A DNA stretch of 60,959 nucleotides from Actinomycetota bacterium (GCA_020161315.1 JAIUOH010000018.1:1-60959); one strand, 5' to 3'. Counted from the stretch's first letter, positions 41,621 to 51,473 are shown. Numbers and translations are program-made. Notes: a model not told the origin generated them from the sequence alone.

Positions 41621-43039
41621 ATGAATACAGTAATGCCCTCCCACCCGGATCCATCCACGTCCGCTCCCACGAACGCGCAACCTCGTTTGAAGCGAGTCCT
41701 GTCGCTCCCGCAACTCGTGGTCTTCGGGCTCACCTACCTCGCTCCGGTCGTCGTGTTCACGACCTACGGCATCGTGACCGCCATCACCCAGGGCCATCTC
41801 GCGGCCGCGTATCTTCTGGCGCTCATCGTCATGTTGCTTACGGCCCTCAGCTACGGTCATCTTTCACGAGAGCTCCCCAAAGCGGGCTCGGCTTACACCT
41901 ATGTTCGTTCGGTTTTCGGCCCGGTCACTGGATTTATCACCGGTTGGGCGTTGATGATCGACTACCTGCTGCTCCCGATGCTGAATTATCTCGTCATGGG
42001 AATTATGGTGAACGCGCAGTTCCCCGCAATTCCTGTTTGGGCGGTGATCATCGTCGGCATTCTGATCGTCCACTTCATCAGCGTGATCGGCGTCCGTACG
42101 GTGACCGGCGTGTCACTGGGCATCCTTCTCGTCTCGATACTTCTCATCCTCGTTTTCGTCGGGCTCTCGATCTCGAAGGTGCTCACTCAGGGCGTTCCGG
42201 AGACGGGCGCGTTGTTCCCGATCGTCCCAGGATCGGAATGGCTGGTCGTGCTCACCGGCGCTTCGATCCTTACTACCTCGTTCCTTGGCTTCGACGCGGT
42301 GACCACGCTGTCCGAGGAGGCACGGAACCCTCGACGTGACATTCCTCGTGCCGTGCTGCTGACAGCGTTCATCGCAGGGTTGCTGTTCATCGGGACATCA
42401 TGGGTCGCCCAGTTGGTGCACCCAGATTGGACGAGCTTCGGCGACATCGAGGCGGCGGGATCGGAGCTCATGTTCCAAGTCGGTGGAAGCGTCCTGATGG
42501 GACTCTTCACTGCGATCTACTCAATCGCCTGCCTCGGTGCGGCACTTGCCGCGCAGGTGAGCGTCTCCCGCGTGCTGTATGCGATGGGCCGCGATCGCGT
42601 GCTCCCGGCAGTGTTTGCGCGGGTGAGCCCACGGTTCAGCACCCCAACGGTCGCCATTACCTGCGTATCGCTGCTCGCACTCATCGCGATCGCGATGTCA
42701 CTGTCCCTCGGTTTCGAGCTAGTGAGCTTCGGTGCCCTGAGCGCCTTCGCCATGGTGAATCTGGTGGTAATAGTACATTTCTTCGTGAAGAAGCGTGAGC
42801 GGTCAGTACGTGGAATCCTGATCTACTGCGTACTTCCGGGGCTCGGGGTGGCGGCGAACATTTGGCTCTGGGTGAACCTGGGCCCGCTCGCGCTGATCGT
42901 CGGCAGCGTCTGGACGCTGCTGGGCGTGCTCTTCCTCGCCGTGAAGTCTCGCGGTTTCAGAAAGGAGATCGCGATCGATTTCTCTGAAAGCGACCCTGAC
43001 CTGGCGAATTCGACGCCGGAGCAAGAGTCCGGCGCCTGA
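41621..43039 (+). CDS. APC superfamily amino acid/polyamine permease
   Basis: 472 aa with about 12 TM helices. The APC signature is clear: LVVFGLTYLAPVVVFTTYGI in TM1, LSRELPKAGSAYTYVRSVFG after TM2 and LGFDAVTTLSEEARNPRRDI in TM6-7. It likely imports the amine or amino acid degraded by the neighbouring aminotransferases. It follows the amidohydrolase remnant by 21 bases. Substrate uncertain (putrescine-type permeases of this group are common beside class III aminotransferases). Confidence 0.9.
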   Translation: MNTVMPSHPDPSTSAPTNAQPRLKRVLSLPQLVVFGLTYLAPVVVFTTYGIVTAITQGHLAAAYLLALIVMLLTALSYGHLSRELPKAGSAYTYVRSVFGPVTGFITGWALMIDYLLLPMLNYLVMGIMVNAQFPAIPVWAVIIVGILIVHFISVIGVRTVTGVSLGILLVSILLILVFVGLSISKVLTQGVPETGALFPIVPGSEWLVVLTGASILTTSFLGFDAVTTLSEEARNPRRDIPRAVLLTAFIAGLLFIGTSWVAQLVHPDWTSFGDIEAAGSELMFQVGGSVLMGLFTAIYSIACLGAALAAQVSVSRVLYAMGRDRVLPAVFARVSPRFSTPTVAITCVSLLALIAIAMSLSLGFELVSFGALSAFAMVNLVVIVHFFVKKRERSVRGILIYCVLPGLGVAANIWLWVNLGPLALIVGSVWTLLGVLFLAVKSRGFRKEIAIDFSESDPDLANSTPEQESGA

Positions 43040-43105
43040 TCAGAACATGCGTGCGTGCGGAACATCCGCACGCAAGAAGTAGCTATGACAAAGGAGTGAC
43101 GGACC

Positions 43106-44287
43106 ATGGCTCGTCCAATAGCCGAAGACCCAGTCGTGAAGAACATTGTTCGATTGATGCAGCACTCGCGGATCGACCGTCGTCAGTTGCTCCGCGGCGC
43201 AGCTGTTGGCGCCGCAGCGACAAGTGCGCTCGCTCTCACCTCCTGCAACAATGCTGACGCCGGCGAAGACGGAATCGTCTGGGGCAACTGGACCTACTAC
43301 CTCGACTACGACGAGGGCAGCGGCTCAAACCCCCACGCTTGAGGCTTTCATGGAGCAGGCCGGTTTCACGGTGCAGTACGCCGAGAACATCGATGACAAC
43401 AACACCTTCTACGGCACGATCAATGACGCGCTGCAGCTCGGCCAGTTCACTGGATACGACACGATGATCTTCGATGATTGGATGAACGCCAGGATCATCG
43501 ATGCGGGTCACGTGCAGGAGTTTGACTACGGCAATATGCCCAACGTCAGGAACAACCTGCTCGACTCGGAGTGGGACGCCCTGCACAATGATCCGGGCCG
43601 GAAGCACTCGATCCCCTGGCAGCTATCGACCACCGGTTGGGCGTGGAACAAGGAGGCCCTACTGGTGGTCTGCACACACTCGACGATCTCTTGAAGCCCG
43701 AGCTCAAAGGCAAGGTACAAGTGCTTAGCGAGATGCGTGACACGATCGGCCTGATCAAGTCGGGTCAGGGCGTCGACCCGAGCGGGGAGTGGGGCGACAC
43801 GGAGTTCGACAACGCGCTCGCCTGGCTGCAGGATGCGGTAGACAGCGGCCAGATCAACAACGTCAAGGGCAACGACTATACGCAGGACCTGGAGACCGGG
43901 ACGATGCTCGCCGGTTTCGTCTGGACCGGCGACGTGGTGATGATGAACGGTGACTTGGGGAAACATGGGGTGTCGAGATTCCCGATACCGGCGGCATGGT
44001 TGGGCACAGCTCGTTCACCGGACCAAAGCACTTCGGCCGAGAACAAGGCGAAGGTCGAAGAGCTGAGCGACTACTACTACCAGCCCGAGGTCGCCGCCGC
44101 AGTGGCGGCGTACGTAGCCTACGTCACCCCCGTGAAGGGAGCGCAGCTTGTCGACCCGGAGCAGGCCGACAACCCGGCGATCTTCCCGACCGACGCAGAC
44201 TGGTCCATCCTCAAGCAATTCCGCATCCTGGCGCCTGAAGAAGACAAAAAATACTCGACGGCGTTCCAGAGCTTGCTTGGGCTGTAG
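43106..44287 (+). pseudogene. PotD-like spermidine/putrescine-binding protein, multiple frameshifts
   Basis: The N-terminus carries a twin-arginine-like lipoprotein signal (RRQLLRGAAVGAAA, lipobox LTSC), then matches to periplasmic polyamine-binding proteins occur in changing frames: about 43325 (frame change), about 43660 (back), about 43955 (EIPDTGGMVGHSSF in another frame) and about 44030 (back, SDYYYQPEVAAAV...). At least four indels interrupt an otherwise full-length gene. No permease or ATPase subunits of an ABC system are nearby. Clearly broken unless all are read errors. Confidence 0.88.
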
Positions 44288-45286
44288 TCAGGCTTGCAGC
44301 AACAGGATCAAGCTCAGCGAGACCAGAACCGCCAACAGGGTGGAGAGCGCACCGAGGATGAGAGGCTTCCAACCTGTGGCGATCATCTTCCGAAGGTTGA
44401 CGCCGAATCCGAGTCCGAGCATTGCGGAGGCCAGTAACCAATTCGCGCCGAATTCGAGCCCAGTAAACACTTCGCCCGGCAGAGGAATGAAAGTGCGAAC
44501 GAGAACCGCAGCGAGAAATCCGAGCACGAAGAGTGGCAACAGGGGCGGTTTCTGGCCTTGAGTATCCCTGCCACCGCGACTCCTCACGATGCCGACGATG
44601 CTCACAAGCGGTGCGAGCAGCACGACGCGGCCAAGCTTGGTCACTGTCGCAATCCCCATCGCTGCAGCTGAGACCATTCCGCCAGCGGCGACAACCTGAG
44701 CAACCTCGTGTACGCTCGCACCGATCCACAGCCCCGCTTGCATATCTGAGAGCCGCAGTGCTGTAGCCAACGGCGGGAGCAAGAACATCGTCAGCGTTCC
44801 GAAGATCGTCACCAGCGCTATCGCCTGCACCGTATCCTCCTCATGCTTTTCATCAGGATCGACGATGCTGCTCATCGCAGCGACCGCCGATGCCCCACAG
44901 ATGGAGAATCCGGTCGCGACGAGCATGGTGGTCACCTTCGATGCAGAGAGCGACCGGCCGAGGAGCAGCGTGCCGACGAACGTCACGCCGACGGTGATGA
45001 CGAGCACGAGGATGCCCTGAAGTCCGATCTCCATGAGGCTTGTCAGTGAGAGTTTGAAACCCAGCAGCACGATGCCGAGTCGCAGCAGTTTCTTCGATCC
45101 CCAAGATAGTGCCGGCCCGAACTTTGCCGGTACGAGCTGCACATTCCCGATTACCGCGCCGATCAGAATCGCGAGGAGCAATGCCGACAGGCCCGGGATG
45201 AAACTCGCGATGAGCATTGTGAGCATGCCAATCGCGAGAAGCAGCGCAACAGACACGAGATTCTGCCGGGAGACGAGGGTGGTCAT
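44288..45286 (-). CDS. YeiH/UPF0324 family putative sulfate/sulfite exporter
   Basis: 332-aa membrane protein with about ten TM helices. Family segments are GKKLLRLGIVLLGFKLSL-like (KLLRLGIVLLGFKLSL), GFSICGASAVAAMSSI and LWIGASVHEVAQVVAAG. YeiH proteins are proposed sulfate exporters; relatives occur in sulfonate degradation loci. Convergent to the PotD-like remnant with adjacent stops. In this catabolic context it may remove sulfite or sulfate, which is inference. Confidence 0.88.
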   Translation of the reverse strand: MTTLVSRQNLVSVALLLAIGMLTMLIASFIPGLSALLLAILIGAVIGNVQLVPAKFGPALSWGSKKLLRLGIVLLGFKLSLTSLMEIGLQGILVLVITVGVTFVGTLLLGRSLSASKVTTMLVATGFSICGASAVAAMSSIVDPDEKHEEDTVQAIALVTIFGTLTMFLLPPLATALRLSDMQAGLWIGASVHEVAQVVAAGGMVSAAAMGIATVTKLGRVVLLAPLVSIVGIVRSRGGRDTQGQKPPLLPLFVLGFLAAVLVRTFIPLPGEVFTGLEFGANWLLASAMLGLGFGVNLRKMIATGWKPLILGALSTLLAVLVSLSLILLLQA

Positions 45287-45335
45287 GCGGTACCTGCCTG
45301 TCGTGTAGTCATCGATTCACTCGTCGACGGCGAGC

Positions 45336-45373
45336 GTGTTCGTGCCGGGCAGCTTAATGCCCGGCACGAACAC
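45336..45373. terminator. Strong hairpin between yeiH-like gene and aminotransferase
   Basis: A perfect 16-bp stem (45336-45351 with 45358-45373, arms GTGTTCGTGCCGGGCA and complement) with loop GCTTAA lies 31 bases beyond the stop of the minus-strand aminotransferase operon. It is probably the terminator of that operon, although it lacks a T-run. Confidence 0.7.
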
Positions 45374-45403
45374 GAAATACAAAGGTCTCGAACGCAGGCG
45401 ATG

Positions 45404-46780
45404 TTACCTGCGGGCAAGGAAGGAATCGACGGCATCGGCGACGTGCTCGACACCGTTCAAGAGTTCGTCAAGAACCGCTGCGTCTGCCACGAGCGGCGGA
45501 GCGATGGTGAGCATGGTGGCACCCCGATCATCGGGACGGGTGATCAGGCGCACTTCGGAGAGAGCTTGAGGCATGACCCGACGGAGTATCTCGATACTCT
45601 CCCGGTCGGTCAGCCCTCGTTCCGAGTCGCGGTCTCCCGTGAACTCGAGCGCGTAGAAGAAGCCGCTACCTCGCCATTCTTTGATCGAGTAGTGCTCTTC
45701 GCGGATGCGATCAAGACCGGCCTGCAGCCGGGCCTCGTGCCCATGCACACGAGCTGGCACATTCTCGTCGCGCAAAGCACTGATGTTCGCCGTCGCGATC
45801 GCGGTTGACACAGGGTGCCCTCCCCAGGTGGCACCGTGCATGAAACTGCCCGAACCGGTACTGAGTATCGTTTTGGAGATCTCATCGCTGATGACCACGC
45901 CACCCAGCGGCGCATACCCCGACGTCGCTCCTTTCGCGAAGGTGATGAGGTCGGGTGTAGCCCCAAAATCGACGCTGGTGAACCAGCCTCCGATTCGCCC
46001 GAATGCAGTGATCACCTCATCGGCGACGAGTAAGATCCCGTGTCGGGAGCAGATCTCGCGCAGTCGGGGCCAGTATCCGGGCGGCGGGACGAGTGCGCCG
46101 CGGGAGTTCTGCACGGGTTCGGCGAAGACCGCTGCGATCGTCTCGGAGCCCTCCTCTTCGATGATTTCCTCGAGGCGGCGAAGACTCGGCAGATCAGCTG
46201 CAGAGCCACCCTCGGGAACGACTTCCCCGAGGGTGTTCGGAAAATGTCTCACACCGGGCATGACCGGAACGTACGGAGCTCGATAGCGGTCAATTCCGGT
46301 CACCGCGAGCGCACCCAATGTGGTGCCGTGGTACGCCATGTCTCTCGCGATGATCTTGGTACGGTTCGGTTTTCCCCGGTTGAGATGGAACTGACGGGCG
46401 AGTTTGATCGCCGACTCCACCGCCTCCGACCCTGAGTTTACGAAAAACACCGAATTTAGATCTGCCGGGGCAAGCCCGGCGATGAGTTCGGCGGCCTCCA
46501 TCGACGCCGGGTGAGCAGAGGCCCAGTTCGTCCAGTAGGGAAGCCGATGCAATTGCTCGGCACCGGCTCGAGCAATATCTTCTCGGCCGTGCCCCATGTT
46601 TACGCAGAAGAGCCCGGCCAGCCCATCAAGAAAGCGAGTGCCTTGCTCGTCGTAGACGTAACATCCGTCCCCTCGCACGATGACGGGTACGTCATCCCCT
46701 GACCAAATCCCGCCGCGAGTGAAGTGCGGGAAAAGGTGGCGCCGAGTCAGCGCCCCGATGCCGTCGCTCACCGGGCTCAT
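45404..46780 (-). CDS. Class III omega-aminotransferase (beta-alanine/putrescine-pyruvate type)
   Basis: 458-aa PLP enzyme. Substrate-side segment GLFCVNMGHGRED, VFFVNSGSEAVESAIKLAR, YHGTTLGALAVTG and the PLP Lys in TFAKGATSGYAPLGG are typical of omega-amino acid:pyruvate and diamine aminotransferases. Its start overlaps the stop of the downstream-strand semialdehyde dehydrogenase gene by 4 bases, forming a two-gene minus operon: transamination, then oxidation to an acyl-CoA. The amine substrate cannot be fixed from sequence. Confidence 0.92.
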   Translation of the reverse strand: MSPVSDGIGALTRRHLFPHFTRGGIWSGDDVPVIVRGDGCYVYDEQGTRFLDGLAGLFCVNMGHGREDIARAGAEQLHRLPYWTNWASAHPASMEAAELIAGLAPADLNSVFFVNSGSEAVESAIKLARQFHLNRGKPNRTKIIARDMAYHGTTLGALAVTGIDRYRAPYVPVMPGVRHFPNTLGEVVPEGGSAADLPSLRRLEEIIEEEGSETIAAVFAEPVQNSRGALVPPPGYWPRLREICSRHGILLVADEVITAFGRIGGWFTSVDFGATPDLITFAKGATSGYAPLGGVVISDEISKTILSTGSGSFMHGATWGGHPVSTAIATANISALRDENVPARVHGHEARLQAGLDRIREEHYSIKEWRGSGFFYALEFTGDRDSERGLTDRESIEILRRVMPQALSEVRLITRPDDRGATMLTIAPPLVADAAVLDELLNGVEHVADAVDSFLARR

Positions 46781-48276
46781 GCAAGCGCGCCCATGTGGAA
46801 CGGGAATGACTCAGGGTTGTTGCCACTCACCTCCGACCAGCGAGTGGTGATGACCTTCTGCCGGGTGAAGAACCGAATCCCGTCGGGGCCATACATGTGG
46901 GAGTCGCCGAACAGGCTCGACTTCCAGCCGCCGAACGAGAACCAGCCGACCGGGGTCGGAATCGGCACGTTCACACCGACCATACCGGCGTTGCACTTGA
47001 GCTGAAACTCCCGTGCGTTGCCACCGCCCTCGGTGAAGATGACGGCTCCATTGCCGAACTCGTGCTCATTGACGAGCGTCAGCGCCTCATCCAGCGTCGC
47101 GGCGCGCACAACCGAGAGCACCGGCCCGAAAATCTCTTCGAGATATACGGACATTTCGGGCGTGACGCGGTCGATCACACTGGGGCTCAGGAAGAAGCCT
47201 GGCCCCTGGCTGACCGTTTCGCTTCGGCCGTCAACATACAGCTCGGCACCCTCGGCGACTCCCCGGTCGAGGTAGCTCGCCACGCGGTCGCGGTGCTCAC
47301 CGCTAATGAGTGGGCCGAGGTCGCGTCCACCGGTCGCACCGTCACCCACGTTCAAACCTGCGATCAGGTCGGCAATACGGGGCAGCAGCAACTCAGCGGC
47401 GTCGCCGACAGTAACCAGCACGGACACCGCCATGCACCGCTCTCCCGCCGCTCCGAACGCCGAGGCGACGACCGCGTTGGCGGCGGCTTCCATATCGGCA
47501 TCGGGCAGTACGACGAGGTGGTTCTTCGCCCCGCCCAGAGCCTGCACACGCTTGCCATTGGCGGCAGCAGTTTCGTAGACGATCTTTGCAACTGGGGTCG
47601 AACCGATGAAACTCACGCCATCAACATCCGGATGCGACATCAAGGTCTCAACGGCATCCTTATCGCCGTGCACAAGATTGAGCACTCCAGCGGGGAGGCC
47701 AGCCTCGAGGAGCACCTCGACCATGCGCAAGCTCGCAGACGGTGTCTTATCGCTTGGCTTGAGCACGGCGGTGTTGCCGCAAGCGAGTGCGTTCGCGAGC
47801 ATCCACAGCGGCACCATGACGGGGAAGTTGAAAGGAGTGATGCAGGCGACGATACCGAGCGGCTGCCGCACTGAATGCACGTCGATGCCGTTCGCCACAG
47901 TGCTGGAATGCTCCCCCTTCAGCAACTGGGGAATCCCGCAGGCATACTCGATCGCTTCTAGGCCGCGACGCAGTTCCATGCGTGCGTCCTCGATGGTCTT
48001 ACCGTTCTCAAGAGTGATGAGCTGAGCGATCTCTTCCGTGTGATCGATAAGAGCCTGACGAATCGAGAACATGATCTGTTGCCGAGTTGAGAGCGGCGTC
48101 TGCGCCCATCCCTCAGCGGCGGCCTTCGCTGCAGCGACGGCGCTCTCCACTTCTGAGTCGGTCGAGATGGGTGTACGCCCAATCTCTTCGCCTGTCGCGG
48201 GGTTCCAGACCGATCGCTGCTCAGCCGATTCGCTCAGCACACGCTGGCCGGCGATGAAATTCTCTGCGATGTTCAC
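46777..48276 (-). CDS. mmsA: CoA-acylating (methyl)malonate-semialdehyde dehydrogenase
   Basis: 499 aa from GTG 48276, preceded by AGAGGAGAA; a longer frame to 48297 is less likely. ALDH fold with the catalytic Cys in FGAAGERCMAVSVL, NAD site around VSFIGSTPVAKIVYETAA and CITPFNFPVMVPLWM, all characteristic of MmsA/IolA enzymes, which convert (methyl)malonate semialdehyde to propionyl- or acetyl-CoA. Coupled with the aminotransferase it makes a beta-alanine-like route to acetyl-CoA plausible. Confidence 0.93.
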   Translation of the reverse strand: MNIAENFIAGQRVLSESAEQRSVWNPATGEEIGRTPISTDSEVESAVAAAKAAAEGWAQTPLSTRQQIMFSIRQALIDHTEEIAQLITLENGKTIEDARMELRRGLEAIEYACGIPQLLKGEHSSTVANGIDVHSVRQPLGIVACITPFNFPVMVPLWMLANALACGNTAVLKPSDKTPSASLRMVEVLLEAGLPAGVLNLVHGDKDAVETLMSHPDVDGVSFIGSTPVAKIVYETAAANGKRVQALGGAKNHLVVLPDADMEAAANAVVASAFGAAGERCMAVSVLVTVGDAAELLLPRIADLIAGLNVGDGATGGRDLGPLISGEHRDRVASYLDRGVAEGAELYVDGRSETVSQGPGFFLSPSVIDRVTPEMSVYLEEIFGPVLSVVRAATLDEALTLVNEHEFGNGAVIFTEGGGNAREFQLKCNAGMVGVNVPIPTPVGWFSFGGWKSSLFGDSHMYGPDGIRFFTRQKVITTRWSEVSGNNPESFPFHMGALA

Positions 48277-48424
48277 GGGTTCTCCTCTACACGACATCGG
48301 GTTCGTCCTCGGGTGAGGACGTCTCTAAGGGCGACCGTAATTTGTGTTCTGACCGCGCCGAAGACCCAGTTGGCACCAAGATGACAGATCCAGCGTCAGC
48401 CCGCCACCATTATTGAGTCTTTGC

Positions 48425-48441
48425 TTAGAATAAATTAGAAT
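48425..48441 (+). promoter_or_regulatory. Direct repeat upstream of the MocR gene
   Basis: TTAGAAT occurs at 48425-48431 and again at 48435-48441, one helical turn apart, about 35-50 bases before the MocR start and within the divergent region shared with mmsA. MocR regulators are known to bind direct repeats, so this is a candidate operator. Confidence 0.45.
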
Positions 48442-48475
48442 CCATCACACCCTGCACCCTCAAAGGTCAGTCGCT

Positions 48476-49969
48476 TTGCCCGACCGAAAGCGAGAACAAA
48501 TGGGCATCATACTTCCCGTGCAATCTCATGAGCCGCTCTACAAACAGGTGCGCAACGCGATTGAACAGGCCATCAGGGACGGACAGTTCGCTCAATGCCC
48601 GTTGCCCTCTTCCCGCGCTCTGGCGGACGAACTGAGCATCTCACGGAATACCGTGAACCTCGCATACCAGGAGATGCTTTCTGAGGGGCTCATCGTGAGC
48701 GAGGAACGCGTCGGTTACCGGGCGAATACGGCAATACTCAGCTCTTCACCCGGGCACGCGCAGGAGAAGAACCCGCCCGAACCGAACACGGTCGATTGGA
48801 GGCGCCACCTGCAGACCCAAGCGCAGGCCCCTCTCCCTGAGATCCAAAAGGACTACGACTGGCAGGCCTACCCGTATCCGTTCATCTACGGGCAGGTCCC
48901 CAGTTCCTCGTTTCCGACCACCGCATGGAACCGCGCCCTGCGCACCTCCATGGAATACCCGCACGTGCATTGGAGCCTGCGCGACGGAGGCTCCAGTGAC
49001 GATCCCCTCCTCGTCGAGCAGCTCCGAACGAATGTGCTCGCCTCCCGAGGCATCCGCGCCGCACCCGAGGAGATACTCGTCACTCTCGGCGCCCAAAACG
49101 GTCTCTTTCTCGCTGCCCGCTCCTTGCTCGGTCCAGGTGATCGCGCTGTAGTCGAAAACCCGGGGTATCCGGATATCGCCCATATTCTCGCAGCGACCAA
49201 AGCCCGGGTCACCCCGATTGAGGTGGATCGTGACGGACTATGCGTCGGGGACATCCCGCGCACGACCAAGCTCATCGCCGTGACGCCCAGTCACCATTTC
49301 CCAACCAATGTCGGGTTGAGTGAGGAACGAAGAGGACTCCTTCTCCAAGCGGCGAGTGACAACGACTCCCTGATCCTCGAAGACGACTACGACTCGGAAC
49401 TGCGCTACACAGGGCGCGCAGCTCCAGCGCTCAGAGCGGTGGATCGCGAACGCGTAATCTACGTCGGAAGCTTTTCGAAGTTCCTTGCGCCCGGACTCCG
49501 CATCGGCTATGTCGTCGCAGCACCGGAGCTGATCGAACGGATGCGTCACGAACGGCGATACAGCGTCCGCCACGCGCCCGGCCAGATCCAACGAGCGCTC
49601 GCACTAATGATCGAGACTGGCGACTACCAGCGGGTGCTCAGACGGTACCGTCTTTCCCTTCGCGACAAATGGGAAGCAATGAACAGTGCTCTTCGCTTCA
49701 TCATCGGTAGAGACTTCCTGCCGTCGACCGGCGGCACCAGCGTGTGGGTGCCGCTTCCCGATCACGTCAGGGCAGACGCAGTCGTTCTCGAAGCCGCGAA
49801 ACGAGGGGTCCTCGTGGAATCCGGTGCACCGTGCTTCACTGCAGAACACCCCGATCGGCAGCGCTTCCTCCGCGTGGGATACGCGGCCATACCGATCGAG
49901 GCGATACTCCCCGGATTACGAGTCCTCGCAGATGTCATACACGACGAACGCAAGCAGACGAAGCGCTGA
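48476..49969 (+). CDS. MocR family PLP-dependent transcriptional regulator
   Basis: 497 aa. GntR winged HTH at about residues 20-85 (PLYKQVRNAIEQAIRDGQF, SRALADELSISRNTVNLAYQ) and a C-terminal fold-type I aminotransferase-like domain with DDYDSELRY and the PLP Lys in VGSFSKFLAPGLRIGY. Such regulators (GabR, PdxR, TauR) sense amino compounds through PLP. Divergent to mmsA, and followed by an aminotransferase; likely the cluster's activator. Start TTG 48476 or ATG 48500. Confidence 0.93.
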   Translation: MPDRKREQMGIILPVQSHEPLYKQVRNAIEQAIRDGQFAQCPLPSSRALADELSISRNTVNLAYQEMLSEGLIVSEERVGYRANTAILSSSPGHAQEKNPPEPNTVDWRRHLQTQAQAPLPEIQKDYDWQAYPYPFIYGQVPSSSFPTTAWNRALRTSMEYPHVHWSLRDGGSSDDPLLVEQLRTNVLASRGIRAAPEEILVTLGAQNGLFLAARSLLGPGDRAVVENPGYPDIAHILAATKARVTPIEVDRDGLCVGDIPRTTKLIAVTPSHHFPTNVGLSEERRGLLLQAASDNDSLILEDDYDSELRYTGRAAPALRAVDRERVIYVGSFSKFLAPGLRIGYVVAAPELIERMRHERRYSVRHAPGQIQRALALMIETGDYQRVLRRYRLSLRDKWEAMNSALRFIIGRDFLPSTGGTSVWVPLPDHVRADAVVLEAAKRGVLVESGAPCFTAEHPDRQRFLRVGYAAIPIEAILPGLRVLADVIHDERKQTKR

Positions 49970-50081
49970 ACGCATGCGTGGCGACCTCTTGGACTCAGTG
50001 AATGCGATGCCCCTGGATCTACTGCAATCCGAAAACACCTGCGAGGCTGGCCAATCAAAGTCACCGGAAGTGAGCGAGTAC

Positions 50082-51473
50082 ATGTCTGATTTTATTGACC
50101 TCAACGGCGAGGCTCAGAGCTTCGGCGACACCGAGGCGCAGCGCCTGGTGCGTGAGAACGACCGCGGCTACGTCTTTCACTCGTGGTCGGCGCAGGGCCA
50201 GATCAACCCCCTGCCCGTCGCGAAGGGCGAAGGCGCCAGGTTCTGGGACTACGACGGCAAGGAATACCTCGACTTCTCCTCCCAGCTCGTGAACCTGAAC
50301 CTCGGACACCAGCACCCCGGCCTGGTCAAGGCGATCCAGGAGCAGGCCGGCCGGCTCGCGACGATCCAGCCCGCGTTCGCGAACGATGTGCGCGGCGAGC
50401 TCGCCAAGCGCATCGTCGAGCACTCCTTCGAGGGCGCGCGCTCGGTATTCTTCACCAACGGTGGCGCCGAGGCGATCGAGTATGCAGTGCGCCTGGCGCG
50501 CCAGTCGTCGGGCAAGCGCAAGATCCTCTCGCGCTACCGTTCGTATCACGGCTCGACCGGCACCGCGATCACCATGACCGGTGAGCCGCGCCGCTGGGCC
50601 AACGACGTCATCGACGGCGAGGTCGTGCACTTCTTCGGCCCCTACGCCTACCGTAGTGCGTTCTGGGCTGAGACCCCCGAGCAGGAGACCGAGCGGGCGC
50701 TCGCGCACCTCGAGCAGCAGATCCAGCTCGAGGGCCCCAGCACGATCGCCGCGATCGTGCTCGAGACCGTCACCGGCACCAACGGCGTGCTAGTGCCGCC
50801 GCCCGGCTATCTGCCCGGCGTGCGCGCTCTGTGCGACAAGTACGGCATCCTGCTGATCTGCGACGAGGTCATGGTCGGCTTCGGCCGCACCGGCGAGTGG
50901 TTCGCTTACCAGGGCTTCGACGTCAAGCCAGATCTCGTGACCTTCGCGAAGGGCGTCAACTCGGGGTACGTGCCGCTCGGCGGCGTCGTCATCAGCGAGG
51001 CGATCCACCAGGCGTTCGAGGATCGCGCCTTCCCGGGCGGCCTGACGTACTCGGGGCATCCGCTCGCGTGCGCAGCGGGCGTGGCGACGTTCGACATCTT
51101 CGAGCAGGACGGCATCCTCGAGCGGGTGTGGGACCTCGGAGCGCGGGTGATCGAGCCGCGTCTGCGCGAGATCGCGGCGAAGCACCCCTCGGTGGGAGAG
51201 TACCGGGGCAAGGGCCTGTTCTGGGCGTTGGAACTGGTGAAGAATCGCGACACTCGGGAACCGTTGGTGCCTTTCAACGCGAGCGGCGAAGCCGCAGCTC
51301 CCATGAATGCTGTTGTGACCGCATGCAAGCGGGCGGGCGTCTGGCCTTTCGTTCAGTACAACCGTGTCCAGATTGCCCCGCCACTGATTATCGGCGAGGA
51401 GGACCTCCTGAAGGGCCTCGCTCTCATCGACGAAGCACTCGAGATCGCCGACTCCCACTGCACCGCTGGATAG
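50082..51473 (+). CDS. Class III aminotransferase, taurine/omega-amino acid type
   Basis: 463 aa from ATG 50082; the frame extends upstream over the end of the MocR gene without a better start. Motifs: NLNLGHQHPGLVKAIQEQAG, FFTNGGAEAIEYAVRLARQ, YHGSTGTAITMTGEPRRW, VVHFFGPYAYRS, CDEVMVGFGRTGEWFA and PLP Lys in TFAKGVNSGYVPLGG. These resemble taurine-2-oxoglutarate aminotransferases of Actinobacteria (family memory). Codons up to about 51220 are strongly GC3-biased, unlike the gene's 3' end and its neighbours, which suggests a mosaic origin. Confidence 0.9.
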   Translation: MSDFIDLNGEAQSFGDTEAQRLVRENDRGYVFHSWSAQGQINPLPVAKGEGARFWDYDGKEYLDFSSQLVNLNLGHQHPGLVKAIQEQAGRLATIQPAFANDVRGELAKRIVEHSFEGARSVFFTNGGAEAIEYAVRLARQSSGKRKILSRYRSYHGSTGTAITMTGEPRRWANDVIDGEVVHFFGPYAYRSAFWAETPEQETERALAHLEQQIQLEGPSTIAAIVLETVTGTNGVLVPPPGYLPGVRALCDKYGILLICDEVMVGFGRTGEWFAYQGFDVKPDLVTFAKGVNSGYVPLGGVVISEAIHQAFEDRAFPGGLTYSGHPLACAAGVATFDIFEQDGILERVWDLGARVIEPRLREIAAKHPSVGEYRGKGLFWALELVKNRDTREPLVPFNASGEAAAPMNAVVTACKRAGVWPFVQYNRVQIAPPLIIGEEDLLKGLALIDEALEIADSHCTAG

